From positions 1 through 64,000 of the forward strand of contig QKWP01001671.1 of NCBI GenBank assembly GCA_003550325.1: a stretch of DNA of 64,000 nt, in the 5' to 3' direction. The DNA is from Gigaspora rosea (lineage: Eukaryota; Glomeromycota; Glomeromycetes; Diversisporales; Gigasporaceae). This document shows, piece by piece, positions 1 to 11,409 of this stretch. The stretch's first letter is position 1; each line of letters opens with the position of its first letter. A program made the position numbers and the translations under genes. The notes beneath the pieces were generated by a model. The model did not search any database and was not told where the DNA came from. It worked only from the letters and a program-made list of their open reading frames with translations.

Positions 1-142
1 CTTACGCAATATTTCGAACTAAATATAGTGTAAACTTTCGTAATTATTACCCCTACGTAATATTCTAAACTAATCGTAAGTTTTTTGTAAGTTTACCCTT
101 GCGTAAAAACTTACGGAGGTTTATGTATATTTTTTTTTGCTG
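1..142. other. AT-rich sequence, nothing coding
   Basis: Short direct repeats of the type CTTACGnAATATT/ACTTACG are visible. No open frame, RNA gene or element end could be supported here. Confidence 0.5.
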
Positions 143-336
143 ATGTTGTGCCTCAGATCGATCCTTGTGTCAGATTGACACCCAGCCTAAATTAGATTAG
201 GGTTAGGGTAAAATTACGATAAAGTTAGGAGTTAGTTTAGGCCAGTTGTTGCCGATCATTTAATACTGGTCAATTGATAGTTATCTGACATGCGTCAGAT
301 TCAATCTAACACAAGTTTTAATCTGAGGCACAACAT
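143..336. mobile_element. Small TIR element (MITE)
   Basis: Perfect 16-bp terminal inverted repeats ATGTTGTGCCTCAGAT (143-158) and its complement (321-336). They are followed by imperfect inverted similarity around CTTGTGTYAGATTGA. The 194-bp size and lack of coding capacity fit a MITE. No clear target duplication was seen. The interior contains TTAGGGTTAGGG, too short to be telomeric. Confidence 0.6.
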
Positions 337-442
337 ACAGTATACACGTGATAAGGCAAATTTCTATTTTTAAAATTCAAAATAATATATGCACTTATAT
401 TACACAAAGGCCCAGTGCATTGTTTTTACAAAAATAATTTTT

Positions 443-871
443 GGTTACATGCCGCTAATATCATGTAACATTATACAAGTTTAACTTTGGTACCCTAACA
501 CGGCATTAAGCTTAATGCTGATGTACACTATCATGATAATGTTCTCAGTGGAGTTAGACATAATTCCGGCCTACCCTAACCCTAAATCTAGGAATCCTAA
601 AAACTAATTGTTCAAAGCAATATCCAATTACAGTACATATACTAGATGCATATGTTGTATAACCAGTATATATACTGTGATTGGATATTGCTTCGAACAA
701 TTAGCTTTTAGAGTTCCTAGATTTAGAATTAGGGTGGGCCGGGATTATGTCTAATCCCTCCGGGCATTATAATGATAGTGCCTACTAGCATTAAGCTTAA
801 TGCTGCGACCCAGGGTTAGATTATTAAAATTAGACTTGTATAATATTACACGACATTAGCGGCATGTAACC
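443..871. repeat. 429-bp imperfect palindrome (foldback element)
   Basis: GGTTACATGCCGCTAAT at 443-459 returns inverted at 855-871. The inverted match runs through most of the sequence to a centre near 655. Blocks such as GCATTAAGCTTAATGC and CCTAAATCTAGGAATCC are mirrored. The whole segment could fold into one long hairpin. No transposase is present; it is probably a foldback MITE. Confidence 0.75.
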
Positions 872-1172
872 TACACTAATCCTAACCCTACCTGCTAACT
901 TAATTGCTCACTCTAACTCTAACCCTAACCTCTAACTTAATTGCTCACCCTATTCTAAATCCCAAACTAATCGTATCGTTAATTATAAAGATATTATAAT
1001 ATATAGTATGATGACATTTAATGAACAAAATAATATTAAAAAAATGGTGTTCACCAACGACAAAATATTCGTAAAAACAACAGATACCAGTGACAAAGTA
1101 TACTGCTCCAACGAAAATATTTCACAACATCAATAATGATGACACTAGCTCTAATAATAATGACGTCTATGG
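872..1172. other. Low-information AT-rich stretch
   Basis: Several CTAACCCTAACC / CTAACTTAATTGCTCAC short repeats occur near 885-950. Nothing coding was recognised. Confidence 0.4.
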
Positions 1173-1175
1173 TAA

Positions 1176-1484
1176 GGGCCGTATTATTAATCACCTAATT
1201 ATTTTTTATCAGAGGCCTACCCCCTCCCTCTTTCTTAATATATAAATAGTCAGGTTTTTTATATAATTTGACTTTTTTTACCTTCTCCCCCCTTAAAAAA
1301 TCATCTGATTTTTGTTAGGGCGCTGATATTTATTATCTAATATCTATTTACTATAGGGGCTTACCCCACTCTCAGGTAAGATCTATAAATAGAATTTTAG
1401 CCAATCAAATTTAACTAAGGTAAGATTTTTCTTGACCCCACCCCCTAAAATATTACCTAATAAATGTCAGCACCCTTATTTTTC
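1176..1484 (-). mobile_element. MITE of the 'ATCAGGTGAT' family (reverse copy), with a nested MITE
   Basis: Reverse copy of the 150-bp MITE at 13807-13956: the GGGCCGT end, the polypyrimidine tract CCCCCTCCCTCTTTCTT and the AAAAAATCATCTGATTTTTG sub-terminus all match. It is interrupted by a second MITE (1318-1475). Downstream of that, TTTTTC followed by TAA can be the C-to-T decayed remnant of the expected CTCCCC end. This would give a TAA duplication at both flanks (1173-1175, 1485-1487). The family shares 3-bp A/T targets with PIF/Harbinger elements. Confidence 0.6.
1318..1475. mobile_element. 158-bp MITE with TTA target duplication
   Basis: TIRs GGGCGCTGATATTTATTA and GGGTGCTGACATTTATTA (right end, complement). 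Flanked by TTA at 1315-1317 and 1476-1478. It is inserted inside the terminus of an older MITE. The 3-bp TWA target suggests the PIF/Harbinger group. Confidence 0.7.
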
Positions 1485-1530
1485 TAAAAAGTATTTCACT
1501 CTAATAACAATGGTATTAACGACGAAAATA

Positions 1531-2211
1531 CAGTACAAAAACTCTTAAATCAACTAGTTCTATATATGCGGCCAAATTTTAGGTTGGGTCAGAAGTTGGG
1601 TCAGATTGTATCAGAGCCAATAAAATTGTAGCAAATTTTGCGNTAATGATTTAAAAAATTGGCATTTAATATAAAAAAAGAAAATATATATGTTTAATTA
1701 ACCAATTAGAATCAATTACGTCAAAATTAGCCAATCAGAATTGATTACATAAGCATCAAAAATTGGTGCTCTATATGAATAAAGTGGATGTCTTATGCTG
1801 TCCAGTACTGTATTTATTTTTAATTTTTTTTTATTATTTATTTTTTTTAATAACGTATTTTTTATTAATTTTTTTTTATTAATTATTTTTTTTTTCTTTT
1901 TTTTTTAACTTTTTTAAAATTTTTTTTAATTTTTTTTTTATAATTTTTTTATAATTCTGTTAATTCAGGCCAGCATTATGGTAATTCTGGCCAAAATTAT
2001 AGCAACCAAATTTTACGTTTAAAAATAGTTAACTTTAAGCCTTTTCAGAGCTAGTTAAACTTAATAAATTAAAAAACAAATTCTATAGCTTTATTCTTAA
2101 AGTCTTTCTCTATATTTTTATAGAAAAAAATTGTTCTAGCTATACTAGTTATTTTTTATAACGTTTTAAAAATTATCAATTTCACTTGTTGAGTTAAGAG
2201 TTCTCGCACTG
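1531..2211. mobile_element. Tc1/mariner-type non-autonomous element, copy A
   Basis: Starts CAGTACAAAAACTCTTAAATC and ends GAGTTAAGAGTTCTCGCACTG, flanked by TA at 1529-1530 and 2212-2213. The CAGT...ACTG ends with a TA target fit Tc1/mariner. Shares long interior stretches with the copy at 26954-27458 (GGTTGGGTCAGAAGTTGGGTC; the AATTCTGGCC repeats; AAACTTAATAAATTAAAAAA). A homopolymer-rich tract at 1820-1950 and a single N at 1643 lie inside. No transposase ORF. Confidence 0.7.
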
Positions 2212-2215
2212 TAGT

Positions 2216-2665
2216 TTCAGAAAAGCGATAAACGATAATCAAATAAAAAGAAAAAACACGTTAGTTATTGTAAATGCATTTACAACCAAAGAAACTACAA
2301 TTTCATAAATACCTCAAGAGCCAGAACAACAAAATCCACAATGCAATTACCCCAACTAGTGTTGTCACTAGAAACCTACTGGAACATTTATATCTAAACA
2401 TTTTTTACCAGAAGGAAAATTCTATTTCACTGTGACGCCAACAACAAAAAGGAAAATATTTTCCAGAAAAACGATAAGTGACGATCAAAAGAAAAAAAAT
2501 GTTAATTACTGTAAATGTGTTTACAAACAAAAAAAATTACACTTTCCTGAATATCTCAAGAACTGGAACAACAAAATCTACGACGCAATTACCCTAACCA
2601 GTCAGTGTTGTCACTAGAAACCCTTACACCTAAAAATTTCCTACTAGAAGGAAAATTAACAATAT
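2216..2665. repeat. Diverged tandem duplication, unit about 240 bp
   Basis: Two units begin near 2219 and 2462. Each contains an AAACGATAA motif followed by a TTAGTTATTGTAAATG-like string, TTTACAACCAAAG-like text, 'CTCAAGAnCnnGAACAACAAAATC' and GTTGTCACTAGAAACC. A 61-codon open frame inside is not credible as a gene because it is made of the repeat itself. Confidence 0.6.
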
Positions 2666-3166
2666 GGGTCCCTAACTACAGAAACCCAACTTTAATAATT
2701 GCACTACCGAAGAAACAAGAGGGCATAGCTCCAATTAATCAAAAGCAAATTCAAAATAAAACAAACTGGCATTTGCTCTAACTATGGTAACATGAACCTA
2801 ATGATGATGACTTCGACTATATCACCAGAAGAGTACCAGAAGTGATGACTTTGGTAATGACAACACTAGTAACAACGACGAAAACTGACAATTCTATTAT
2901 CTGAAAGAAAAAAAAGACTATTAGTTAACGTAAAATTAGAACACAACCAAAAAAAAAACTAATGACCATAATCAATAATCATCAATTTATAGCCCATGTT
3001 ATAAATCAATAGGTAGCACATATGCGAAAAAACTTTTTTATCAAAAAAAATAGAATGCTATAGCTGCTACAACAATATTCCTTAAATAAATATAATTTTT
3101 AAATAAAATTTATTATGATTTTTAAATATAAAATTTAAATTTCTAAAATTATTTATTAAGCATTAG
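2666..3166. other. AT-rich intergenic sequence
   Basis: No ORF, repeat or element end could be supported. Confidence 0.4.
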
Positions 3167-5128
3167 TTCATGGTGACCCATTGCTATGGGACCCACGATC
3201 AACCAATCAAACTCGATCACATGAGTCACGTAGCACCGATTTGCGACGAAGCAAATCGGCGAACAAGTAACTCATCGACCAATTTTGATTAGTCGATCAC
3301 CCAAGATAACAAAATCGATCAAAGTCTATCTATCAATGGACTGCAAATTAAAAAAAAAAAAGTGAATCTCTATTACCACTAGGGGCAACCCCGAAATTTT
3401 TATTTTTTTAAAAAAAATCTGCATCATTTCATAAACTTTTAATTTATTTTCTCAAATCAGTATTACAGACCCAATGAACTTTATTAATAACAAAAAAAAA
3501 TCAACGTCTAAAGACTCAAAAAACATTTGTCTAGTACTTTTATACACACCCGTCCAGTGCTTTCATACACGTTCACCTGGTGCTTTTATATACGTTTCTC
3601 TGTCTGGTGATTTCATACATGTTTGCACACCTACAAGTTCGCTCAGTGCTTATTCCACCTGCAGGTTCACCTCGTTGGTACTTTTCCAATTTTAGCGAAA
3701 CCTAAAGAAAGAGAAACCAGTAAAAGTTAGTGAACAAGACAACCAAAAAAAAAAGAACCAGATCATGGCACAAAAAAAAAAAAAAAAAAATAGAACAAGG
3801 AAATGAAACTCACCTATGTTCGCACGGTGCTTTTTCCATCTACAAGTTCGCCTTGTGTTTATTCCATCTGCAAGTTTGCCTTGCCCGGTACTTATTCCAA
3901 TTTAAGCGAACCTAAAGAAAGAGAAACAAGTAGAAGTTAGTAAACAAGACGAAGATGACCAAAAAAAAAAAACCACAAAAAAAAATATAAATAGAAAAAG
4001 GAAACTTACCTACGTTTGCCCGATACTTTTTCACCTACAAGTTCGCCTAGTGCTTATTCTACACAGGTTCACCTCGATTCCAATTTCAGCGAAACCTAAA
4101 AAAAGAGAAACGAGTATAAATTAGTAACCAAAAAAAAAAAATAGATAATGGCACAAAAAAAAACAAAAAAAAAAGAAATAGAACAAGGAACCTCACCTAC
4201 ATTCACTTGGTGTTTTTCCATCTACAAGTTCGCTCGGTGCAAGTTCGCTTTGCCCAGTACTTATTTAGCGAAACCTAAAGAAAGAAAAACGAGTAGAAGT
4301 TAGTGAACAAAATAACCAAAAAAAAAGGTAATGGCACAAAAAAAAAAAAGAAAAAAAAGAAAAAAAAGAAATAGAACAAGGAAACTCACCTACGTTCGCC
4401 TGGTGATTTTCTATCTATAAGTTCGAGTTCGCCCAGTGCTTATTCTACCTGCAAGTTCACTTCATCCGGTACTTATTCAACGAAATCTAAAGAAAGAGAA
4501 ATGAGTAGAAGTTAGTAAACAAGATAACCAAAAAAAAAGAAAAACAAAAAAAAACTCAAGTTCATCTATTTTTGTTTAGTACTTATTCGCTTCTGACGAT
4601 ACCTAAAGAAAGAAAAAAGTAGTAACAAGACAACAACATACACACATAAAAGAGAAAGAATAAAAGAACGAACAAGAAACTTAATCCTACCTTCTAGTGC
4701 TTATTCCACTTCTAGCAAAATTTAAAGAAAGAAAAAAAGAGAAGTTAGTGAACAAGACAATGACACGCAAGCAAAGGAAAGAACAAACAAGAAACTTAAT
4801 TTACCACATTCGCACATTTGCCTTAGTGCCACTTCTGGTAAACCTAAAGAAAAAGAGCCTAAAAATTAGTAAACAAAACAAAGACATAAAAGAAAAAAAA
4901 AGAACAAGCTTATTTTTACCTACACGTTCTTGGTGCTTCAACAAAACCTTTTTGCTATTGTATACAAAAATAAAAAATAAAAAAAATAAATAAATTACTA
5001 AAAAAAAAAAACCAAATCTAGATCTAATCTAGATCGAAAGGCTGACCCGGTAAAACGGCGCATTATTATATGATTGACCATATGATTGGTCGATCATATG
5101 GGTTGCCATAGTGACGGGTTGCCATGAA
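3167..5128. mobile_element. 1.96-kb TIR element made largely of internal tandem repeats
   Basis: Terminal inverted repeats of about 34 bp: the left end starts TTCATGGTGACCCATTGC, and the complement of the right end reads TTCATGGCAACCCGTCAC. The interior (about 3530-4900) is a run of degenerate units of 115-215 bp. Each unit carries a TTCGCC(T)GGTGCTT motif, CTACAAGTTCGCC, a poly-A tract and AGCGAAACCTAAAGAAAGAG. Copies of the last motif lie near 3702, 3909, 4097, 4274, 4489, 4602, 4721 and 4844. Open frames here (for example 4697-4993) are repeat translations. No transposase. It resembles foldback elements with repetitive arms. Confidence 0.65.
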
Positions 5129-6995
5129 TAATTAAATTATATACTAAATTATATTTTGCATATTAATAATAAGATTTTTTTAAATGATTTTACTATAAAT
5201 TTGGTTACTTTAATAATAATATAGGTTTTTTTTAATTCTAATTTAATATAAAGAGAATATAAGAAATTTTAGCAGTAGCTATATATGGACAGAACTTAAA
5301 TAATAATTAATTAAATATAAATTATTATAGTTGTTTATTTTAAATGTAATTATTTTCTAATTTAATACTATTAAACTTTCTATAAACAATAAAGTCTTTT
5401 AAAATATTTGTAAATTTTATTATAAAGTTGAATTAACTATATATAATATTTTGAGAGTTAAATTTTTAAATTTTTATATAGTAAAAATTAGCAGAGCTAT
5501 AGATTAAAATTAGTGATTGCACCAAAATTAATTTTTGAAAAAGGTATATTTTAGATTAATTAAAGTAAATTAAATTTTTTATAAGAGAGAGAAAAAAAAT
5601 TTTATTTCTTATAATTTATTTTTAAAAAAAGTATTAAAAAATTTTGGGTTTTAAATAAAATAGGTAAAAATAATTTAGGATGAAATTTTTATTTTAGGGT
5701 TTCAAGTTTGAAACAATTTCATTCTCATGTACGATTGAAAAGGAAAGAAGTAACTGTATTTCTAGTAAATAAATGAATATAATTATATATTTTGGTGAAA
5801 TAATATATCAGATATATTATCTATAATAAAATATAAAAAATTAACAAAAGTTGTCTTATTTTACAAATATAAGTAATTTTAATTTTAGTATAAAATATTA
5901 ACAAAATTTACTAAAAGATCTTTTTATAGCAGAAAAAGTACAAAATTAAAGTTAAAAGATAAAAAATAGCTTAATAATATAAAAAAACAATATTTGCTTA
6001 AATTTATTTATTAAATTTAATTAAGTAATTATTTGACTTAGAATTAAAATTTTGTATATATAAGTTGTATATAAATAATAATAATTAATTATACAAATTT
6101 AATAATTAAGGATACAAATTACATTCAATGTGTTTTTATAATATTAAATTATGAAATAATTAATAACATTATTATACAAATATATGTGTTATTATTTGAT
6201 TAGGATTTTTGAAAAACTTTGTATAAATAGTAAATAGAACTTGGCCAATATTGAGCTAAATTGCTAAAAATAAAAAATTATTTATTTAATAATTTCAGTT
6301 TCATTAATCAAAATTGAATAAATTTTTTTTTTGTTAGATTTGTTTATTAAAAGGTTTATCTCAATAAAAGGTTATTTAATTTGAATTAATGAAAGAAAAA
6401 ATAATAGCTAAAAAATGTTTTTGCTTTTTAGATTTTATTGATTTTTGCTAAAATGTATAAATATAAACTTTGTACTAGATTTGATGGCATTACAATTAAT
6501 TTATATTATGTTCAACTTAATTAACAATTATATACAGTATTAATATTTATAGAAAAAAACATATAAATTACAAATAGTAATTATAATAAATAATTATAAT
6601 AAAAAGCAATATTTATTAAAATAATGTTATTGCAAGAAATATAAGGTAAATTTTAAAAGTTTTCATTATTTTAAATGAAAAATAGATGCATATAAATTTA
6701 TAATACAATAAATAAAATAGATCAATGTATACAATTTTTTTATTAATAATTATTTTTAATATTCATATAGTATAGTTTTTAAATGAGTATATCACATAGA
6801 ATAAGAGATAATAAATAAGAAAAAAAAAATTATGTAAATATATCAAGTAAATGAACTAATTGAATATAAAAATATTAAACCAAAAAAAATATATATGATT
6901 GAACAGTAATAGAAATAAGCAAAATAAAAATTGTGATAAAATATTTATAAAAATTAAAGAGATTATAAATTGTACAAACCTCTTTCATGTATAGT
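5129..6995. other. Very AT-rich non-coding stretch downstream of the Helitron genes
   Basis: Nearly pure A/T with no open frame of note. It lies 3' of the minus-strand Helitron helicase and may be the Helitron 3' untranslated part. I could not find a convincing hairpin plus CTRR terminus. Confidence 0.4.
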
Positions 6996-7001
6996 AACTA
7001 G

Positions 7002-8229
7002 TCATTTATATTCATCTAATGCTGCAGTAGGAGTTAATAAATATCTAGAATCAAAGAACAAAAGATGAAGAGATTTCCATAAAGTGGCCCAACTCATTGC
7101 AACATAAGCTTGACCTTCAGCAAATATGGATTCATCTATACTAGTGGTAACATGAGGCAAGGTTAAGCCTTGTACTTTGTGAGTAGTAAGAGCAAAAGCA
7201 TTTTGAAGAGGAAATTGTTGTCTCAAAGCAGTATGGCCATTAATATAGAAATGTGATATTTCTTTTTGAATTATTATTTTATTTATTCCTTCATAAGTAG
7301 GAAAAGTAACTTCAATATTAAAATCATCGATAATTTTAGTTACTAATCCAATAGTGCCATTACAAATACCATCATCAAAAAGCTTGTTATTCAAAAACAT
7401 TACTCTAGCTCCTTCTTGCAAATATAGATATTTAGGTAAATTAGTCATAGATTTGAATTGAGAAAATGAATGATCAAATTGTAATAATTCAAAATTTAAA
7501 AAGTCTTTAGATTCTGAAATTATAGGTTCATAGCAGGTTTGATCCAGTGGTAAATAGTGACAAAGCAAATGATTTATAGTTTCAGCAGATTGCTGTATAG
7601 AAACTATATGAGTTGTGTCGAAAAATTTTGTAGAAGAAATAAAGGGATTTATCTTAGATACAATAATAGAATTTCCTATAGTGGATAATTTTCCAGCACG
7701 TATTTCTTGTAAGACATTATAAAAATCAATATCATGTTGTTGTCTTTGGTGTATGGTAAGAAAAAGTAGAAAGAAACAAAACCAAGCAGGAGAAAGAAAA
7801 ACTGGTAGAGAACGTACAGGTGGAAGTTGAGCCAAGTCACCTACTACTAATACTGGCAAGCCCCCAAAAAGAAGATTATTATTGTGAATTTTGCAAATAT
7901 TTCACTAATAAATGTAAATAAATTGGTATTCACCATTGATACTTCATTAATTAAAATAATTTCAACTTTTTTCAATCTTAAAACAGATTCAGGATCTGAA
8001 AAAAGTAGAGTTTCATATCGGTTTGCATGAAATCGAATCTTTAGTGCACAGTGAATAGTTTTTCCGCCAATATTTTGTGCAGCAATGCCAGTAGGGGCCA
8101 TAAGAAGGTATTTCTTGTTTTTGATATTAAATAGGCAATTAATACAAGAAGTATAAATATTTTGCCTGTTCCAGCTGGTCCAGTTAAGAAGAAATAAGGA
8201 TATTTGCCATTAGTTAACTTGACCCACAC
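7002..8229 (-). pseudogene. PIF1-like helicase domain of Helitron (frameshifted)
   Basis: This is the C-terminal helicase half of a RepHel protein, which in Helitrons is thought to unwind DNA during rolling-circle transposition. Motifs read in order on the minus strand: Walker A FLTGPAGTGK; motif Ia APTGIAAQNIGGKTIH; Walker B IILINEVSM (family DEVSM, so Asp to Asn); motif III VVGDLAQLPPV; GARVMFLNN; motif V TTHKVQGLTL; motif VI YVAMSWA (family YVALSR, so the Arg finger is now Trp). Two one-base losses, in T5 at 8118-8122 and A5 at 7866-7870, split it into three frames. The changed motif B and VI residues say the enzyme would be dead even with the frames joined. The stop at 7002 gives the natural C-terminus. 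Confidence 0.85.
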
Positions 8230-8798
8230 ATTACATAAAAGATTATAAGTTTCATATTATTTTGAATCAAAAGTTAAAAATAAACGGGAATTAATGTAAG
8301 GAGTATGTTTTTCTAATAAAACAAATTGGTTAAACATTAAAGTGGATAGTTTTTAATTTTCAAATTCAGATAAAAGGAAATATATATTAAGGAATTATAA
8401 ATATTAGATGAATTATCTTTTTGTAAAAAATAACTACGGTGAACAGAATTCATTTCAAAAGCAAATATAGTAGGAAAAATAGATTGGAATCTGTCTTTGT
8501 ATAAATCAAATTTATCCAATAATTCATGTTCAGATCTAGCAGGAAATTTCATAATAAGATGTTGAAAAAAAAAGGATCACCATCTTCTATTTTGTAGCTA
8601 GTAAAACGTAAAAGAACAGGTGTTTTTCTTTGAGAAACTATTCTATTTTTTTTATCACAAGTATAAAATAATTTTGAATTGGGTCTAGGCAATTTAGATC
8701 AAAATGTAAAATTACAAAAATAATCTGGATATGTCATTTCTTGAAACTGTTCAAGATCCAGTTGATCAAAGTATTTATCAATAGCATCATCCCAATAT

Positions 8799-9326
8799 GG
8801 GGGCATCCATAAATAACGTTATGTTTGAGGGGGGTCCCCAAAATATAATGATTTTCCACTATGTAGGGGGGTCCCCCAACATAACGCAATTTTTTTATTA
8901 AAATTTGTCTAAAACTTGATCCAGTGGTCCAAATTGGATAATTTTGGTACCATTCGAATCGTCTCGAGGAGAGGATTCGAATGGTACCAATTTCATTTGA
9001 TTTGGACCACTGGTCACGTTTTATTAACGAAATACTATTGGTTATTATGTTTTCTTATAAAATTACTATAAAATCAATAGTATTTCGTTAATAAAACGTG
9101 ATCCAGTAATCCAAATGAAATGATTTTGGTACTATTGGATTCGTCTCATAGAGACGAATCGAATGGTACCAAAATCATCCAGATTGGACCACTGGATCAT
9201 AATATATTCAAGTTTTTGTAAAATTTTATATATAAACATACGGATTTTGAAAAATTTTTTTATATAGTAGAGGGGAGGTCCAGCGCTACTATGAGAGGGT
9301 ACATAACGTTATTTATGGATGCCCCC
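8799..9326. mobile_element. 528-bp MITE with TAT target duplication inside Helitron
   Basis: TIRs GGGGGCATCCATAAATAACG and complement (right end ...GTTATTTATGGATGCCCCC), flanked by TAT on both sides. The interior holds two GTCTC-stem hairpin modules (8913-9026 and 9094-9205) in inverted orientation around an AT-rich centre, so most of the element is one large foldback. The 3-bp A/T target and G-run ends link it to the PIF/Harbinger-like MITEs in this window. Confidence 0.8.
8913..9205. repeat. Two hairpin modules in inverted orientation
   Basis: Each module is itself a hairpin: TGATCCAGTGGTCCAAATTG, GGTACCATTCGAATCGTCTC, a loop of a few bases, GAGACGAATCGAATGG, then the complement of the first block. 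The two modules are separated by ATTAACGAAATACTATTG and its complement. Related modules occur near 18.9, 39.9-40.4, 57.7-58.2, 60.8/62.6 and 63.9 kb. Confidence 0.75.
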
Positions 9327-10407
9327 TATGAAGTGTCAGCATTAATATCAACATTATTACCATCATTATTCATGCTGTTTAGAAGATAAATTGGTTTAAC
9401 AGATCTTAAGCACAAATCAGAAGGGGCTAAAGGAAGGTAATGTATAGAAACAGAACATCGTGTTAAAGGATATTGTAACAAAAGTATTGTTAATTCCATA
9501 GCATCTAATCTTCTTGCCATAATATGTCTTCTATAATTATTCATTTCATCAATATCAAATAATTCAGAGGGTTCTGCTTTAGTAATATATTTGGTTATAT
9601 ATTTGGCAAATTCAGTAGAGGTAATATACTGAAAATTAATGTGACTACGCCAAATCAATAATGTTTCAGGATGGTATGGAACTACCATTCTATCTTCATT
9701 TTTTATGCGACAATAAATATAACGTAAAGAATGTTGCGAATAGTAAGTTCTATCAGATAGTAGAAGATGGTCCACCACATCTGTGATTACAATAATGTAT
9801 CTGAAATTGTAATACTAAAGCATACAATTCGGGTTTAGAATTAGGATTAGGAAGATCAGCACGAATTGTATTCAGTGAAATTAATTCAGAAATTTTTTTT
9901 TCTGAATATGCAAATCTATGAGTATATATAGTTCCACAGTTTTGAAACTCATCACACTCAAAAAAATGTTTCCATTTGCCCATCTAGAAAGAAATAAGTT
10001 TTTTCAGAGTTTGTTACGAATATTTGTGAGATAATTCTGATAAAATAGATACGTATGTAGAGGACGATTAGTAGATAGAGTATCTCTATTATCAGTTTGA
10101 TGTAATATATAATGTAAATAAGGCCATTTATCTTTAGCCATAATCATTGTATAGAATATTTGAGGAAGGCTATAGGAATTTAACATAGTATTAACCTGAT
10201 ACTGTTTTTGCTAAAAAAAAGGAGCAGCAGTATGGTGATTCGAAGAAATTGTAGTACCATAGATTCCCGAAAATAAGCTACTCTGAAAATAAGCAACCCC
10301 CTCGGTTTTGGGCAAAAAACCTAAAAACCTCTAATACCCGAAAATAAGCTATTTCAGGTTTTCAAGCCAAAAACAATAGTAATTTTTTTTATTCCGAAAA
10401 TAGGCTA

Positions 10408-10732
10408 CAGTCAAACCTCCATAAATACAATACCTCTCTAAATGCACGTTTTTTCTATTCCATAAGATGTTATTAGTACTAAATGCATGTTCTATATTCT
10501 GTAAATGCACGTTCTCTTGAATAATATTTTATATTACACTAACTTCCCTAAATGCACGTAGCCAATCAAATTTTAGTATTTAAGATAGGTTATACAGGTT
10601 TGTTAGAAGTTATACAAACTTGATGATCAAATTTTTAAAGCTGCAATTTAATTGGCTTACTCTAAATGCAAACCTCCCTAAATGCACGTTGTAGGCTTGT
10701 CCCTTCGAGTTGCATTTATAGAGGGTTGACTG
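10408..10732. mobile_element. pogo/Tigger-type MITE
   Basis: Ends CAGTCAAACCTCCATAAAT and ATTTATAGAGGGTTGACTG, flanked by TA (10406-10407, 10733-10734). Internal CTAAATGCACGT motifs repeat towards both ends. CAGTYRAACCYC ends and a TA target fit the pogo branch of Tc1/mariner. It has 325 bp and no ORF. Confidence 0.75.
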
Positions 10733-10920
10733 TACCTCTCAAATCCATACAATAGTGAATAAACAAGTTTTCAGTAACACTTATTATTTTTCCAGTGAGA
10801 AAATAACAAGCATTACTTGAAAACTTGTTTATTTTACTGTTACGATATCATTTCCTAACTGAGGATTTATATACATATGTGCATACGTATTTATTATTGT
10901 TATCGATATCTTCTTCCTAC

Positions 10921-11409
10921 TCTAACTTGATTCCGTTAGTGAACATACTACAAATTAAAAAATTAAATAAATTAGTAAAATAAAAACGAACCAAATAAAT
11001 CAAAAAAATAAATAAATTATAAATAAATAAGTTAAATAAAAAATTTAATTAAAATAGATAAAAAAAGAAAAATTAAATAGCGAAAAAAATAAAAAAAACT
11101 AAAAAATAAAAAAATAAAATAAAATAATAATAAAAAATAGATCAAAAAAATTTTTTTAAGAAAAAAATAAAATAAAAATAAATAAATAATGTTAAAAAAA
11201 TAAAATTAAAAAAAATCGAATAAAAAAAATAAAATTAAAAAAATTAAAAAAATTAAAAAAAAACAAAAAATAATTAAAAAAAATAAATAAAAATGTTTAA
11301 AAAATAAAATTAAAAAAATTGAATAAAAAAAATAAAATTAAAAAAATTAAAAAAAAATAAATAAAAGTGAAAAAAATAAAATAATTAATAAAAATAAATA
11401 ATAAAAAAA
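10921..11409. repeat. Low-complexity A-rich (AAATAAA/AATTAAAA) tract
   Basis: Almost only A with scattered T. The same composition resumes at 15483-15700, so it was one tract split by the MULE insertion. Confidence 0.75.

Larger units (their letters stand above)
8330..10240 (-). pseudogene. Helitron Rep (HUH endonuclease) and linker region, broken
   Basis: Rolling-circle initiator part of the Helitron protein. Recognisable pieces: MLNSYSLPQIFYTMIMAKDK near 10186-10127; the HUH region QNCGTIYTHRFAYS near 9920 (family pattern RGTIHTHSF, so the first His is Tyr); the two-tyrosine motif AKYITKYITK near 9600; then WRSHINFQYIT-type flanking sequence. In-frame stops: TGA at 10004-10006, where Trp is expected; TAG at 10211-10213; TGA at 8699-8701. 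One frameshift lies near 9760. The MITE 8799-9326 sits in the linker between Rep and helicase. Deleting it with one TAT copy rejoins INADTS to YWDDAIDKYFDQLD in frame. Clearly inactive. Confidence 0.8.

Noticed and set aside
180..930. CCCTAA / TTAGGG runs suggesting a telomere
   Set aside because: Only one to two adjacent units at each spot, in both orientations and inside MITE-like palindromes; no array.
6975..7002. Helitron 3' terminus at the CTAG next to the helicase stop codon
   Set aside because: No preceding hairpin, and the position directly at the stop codon is implausible.
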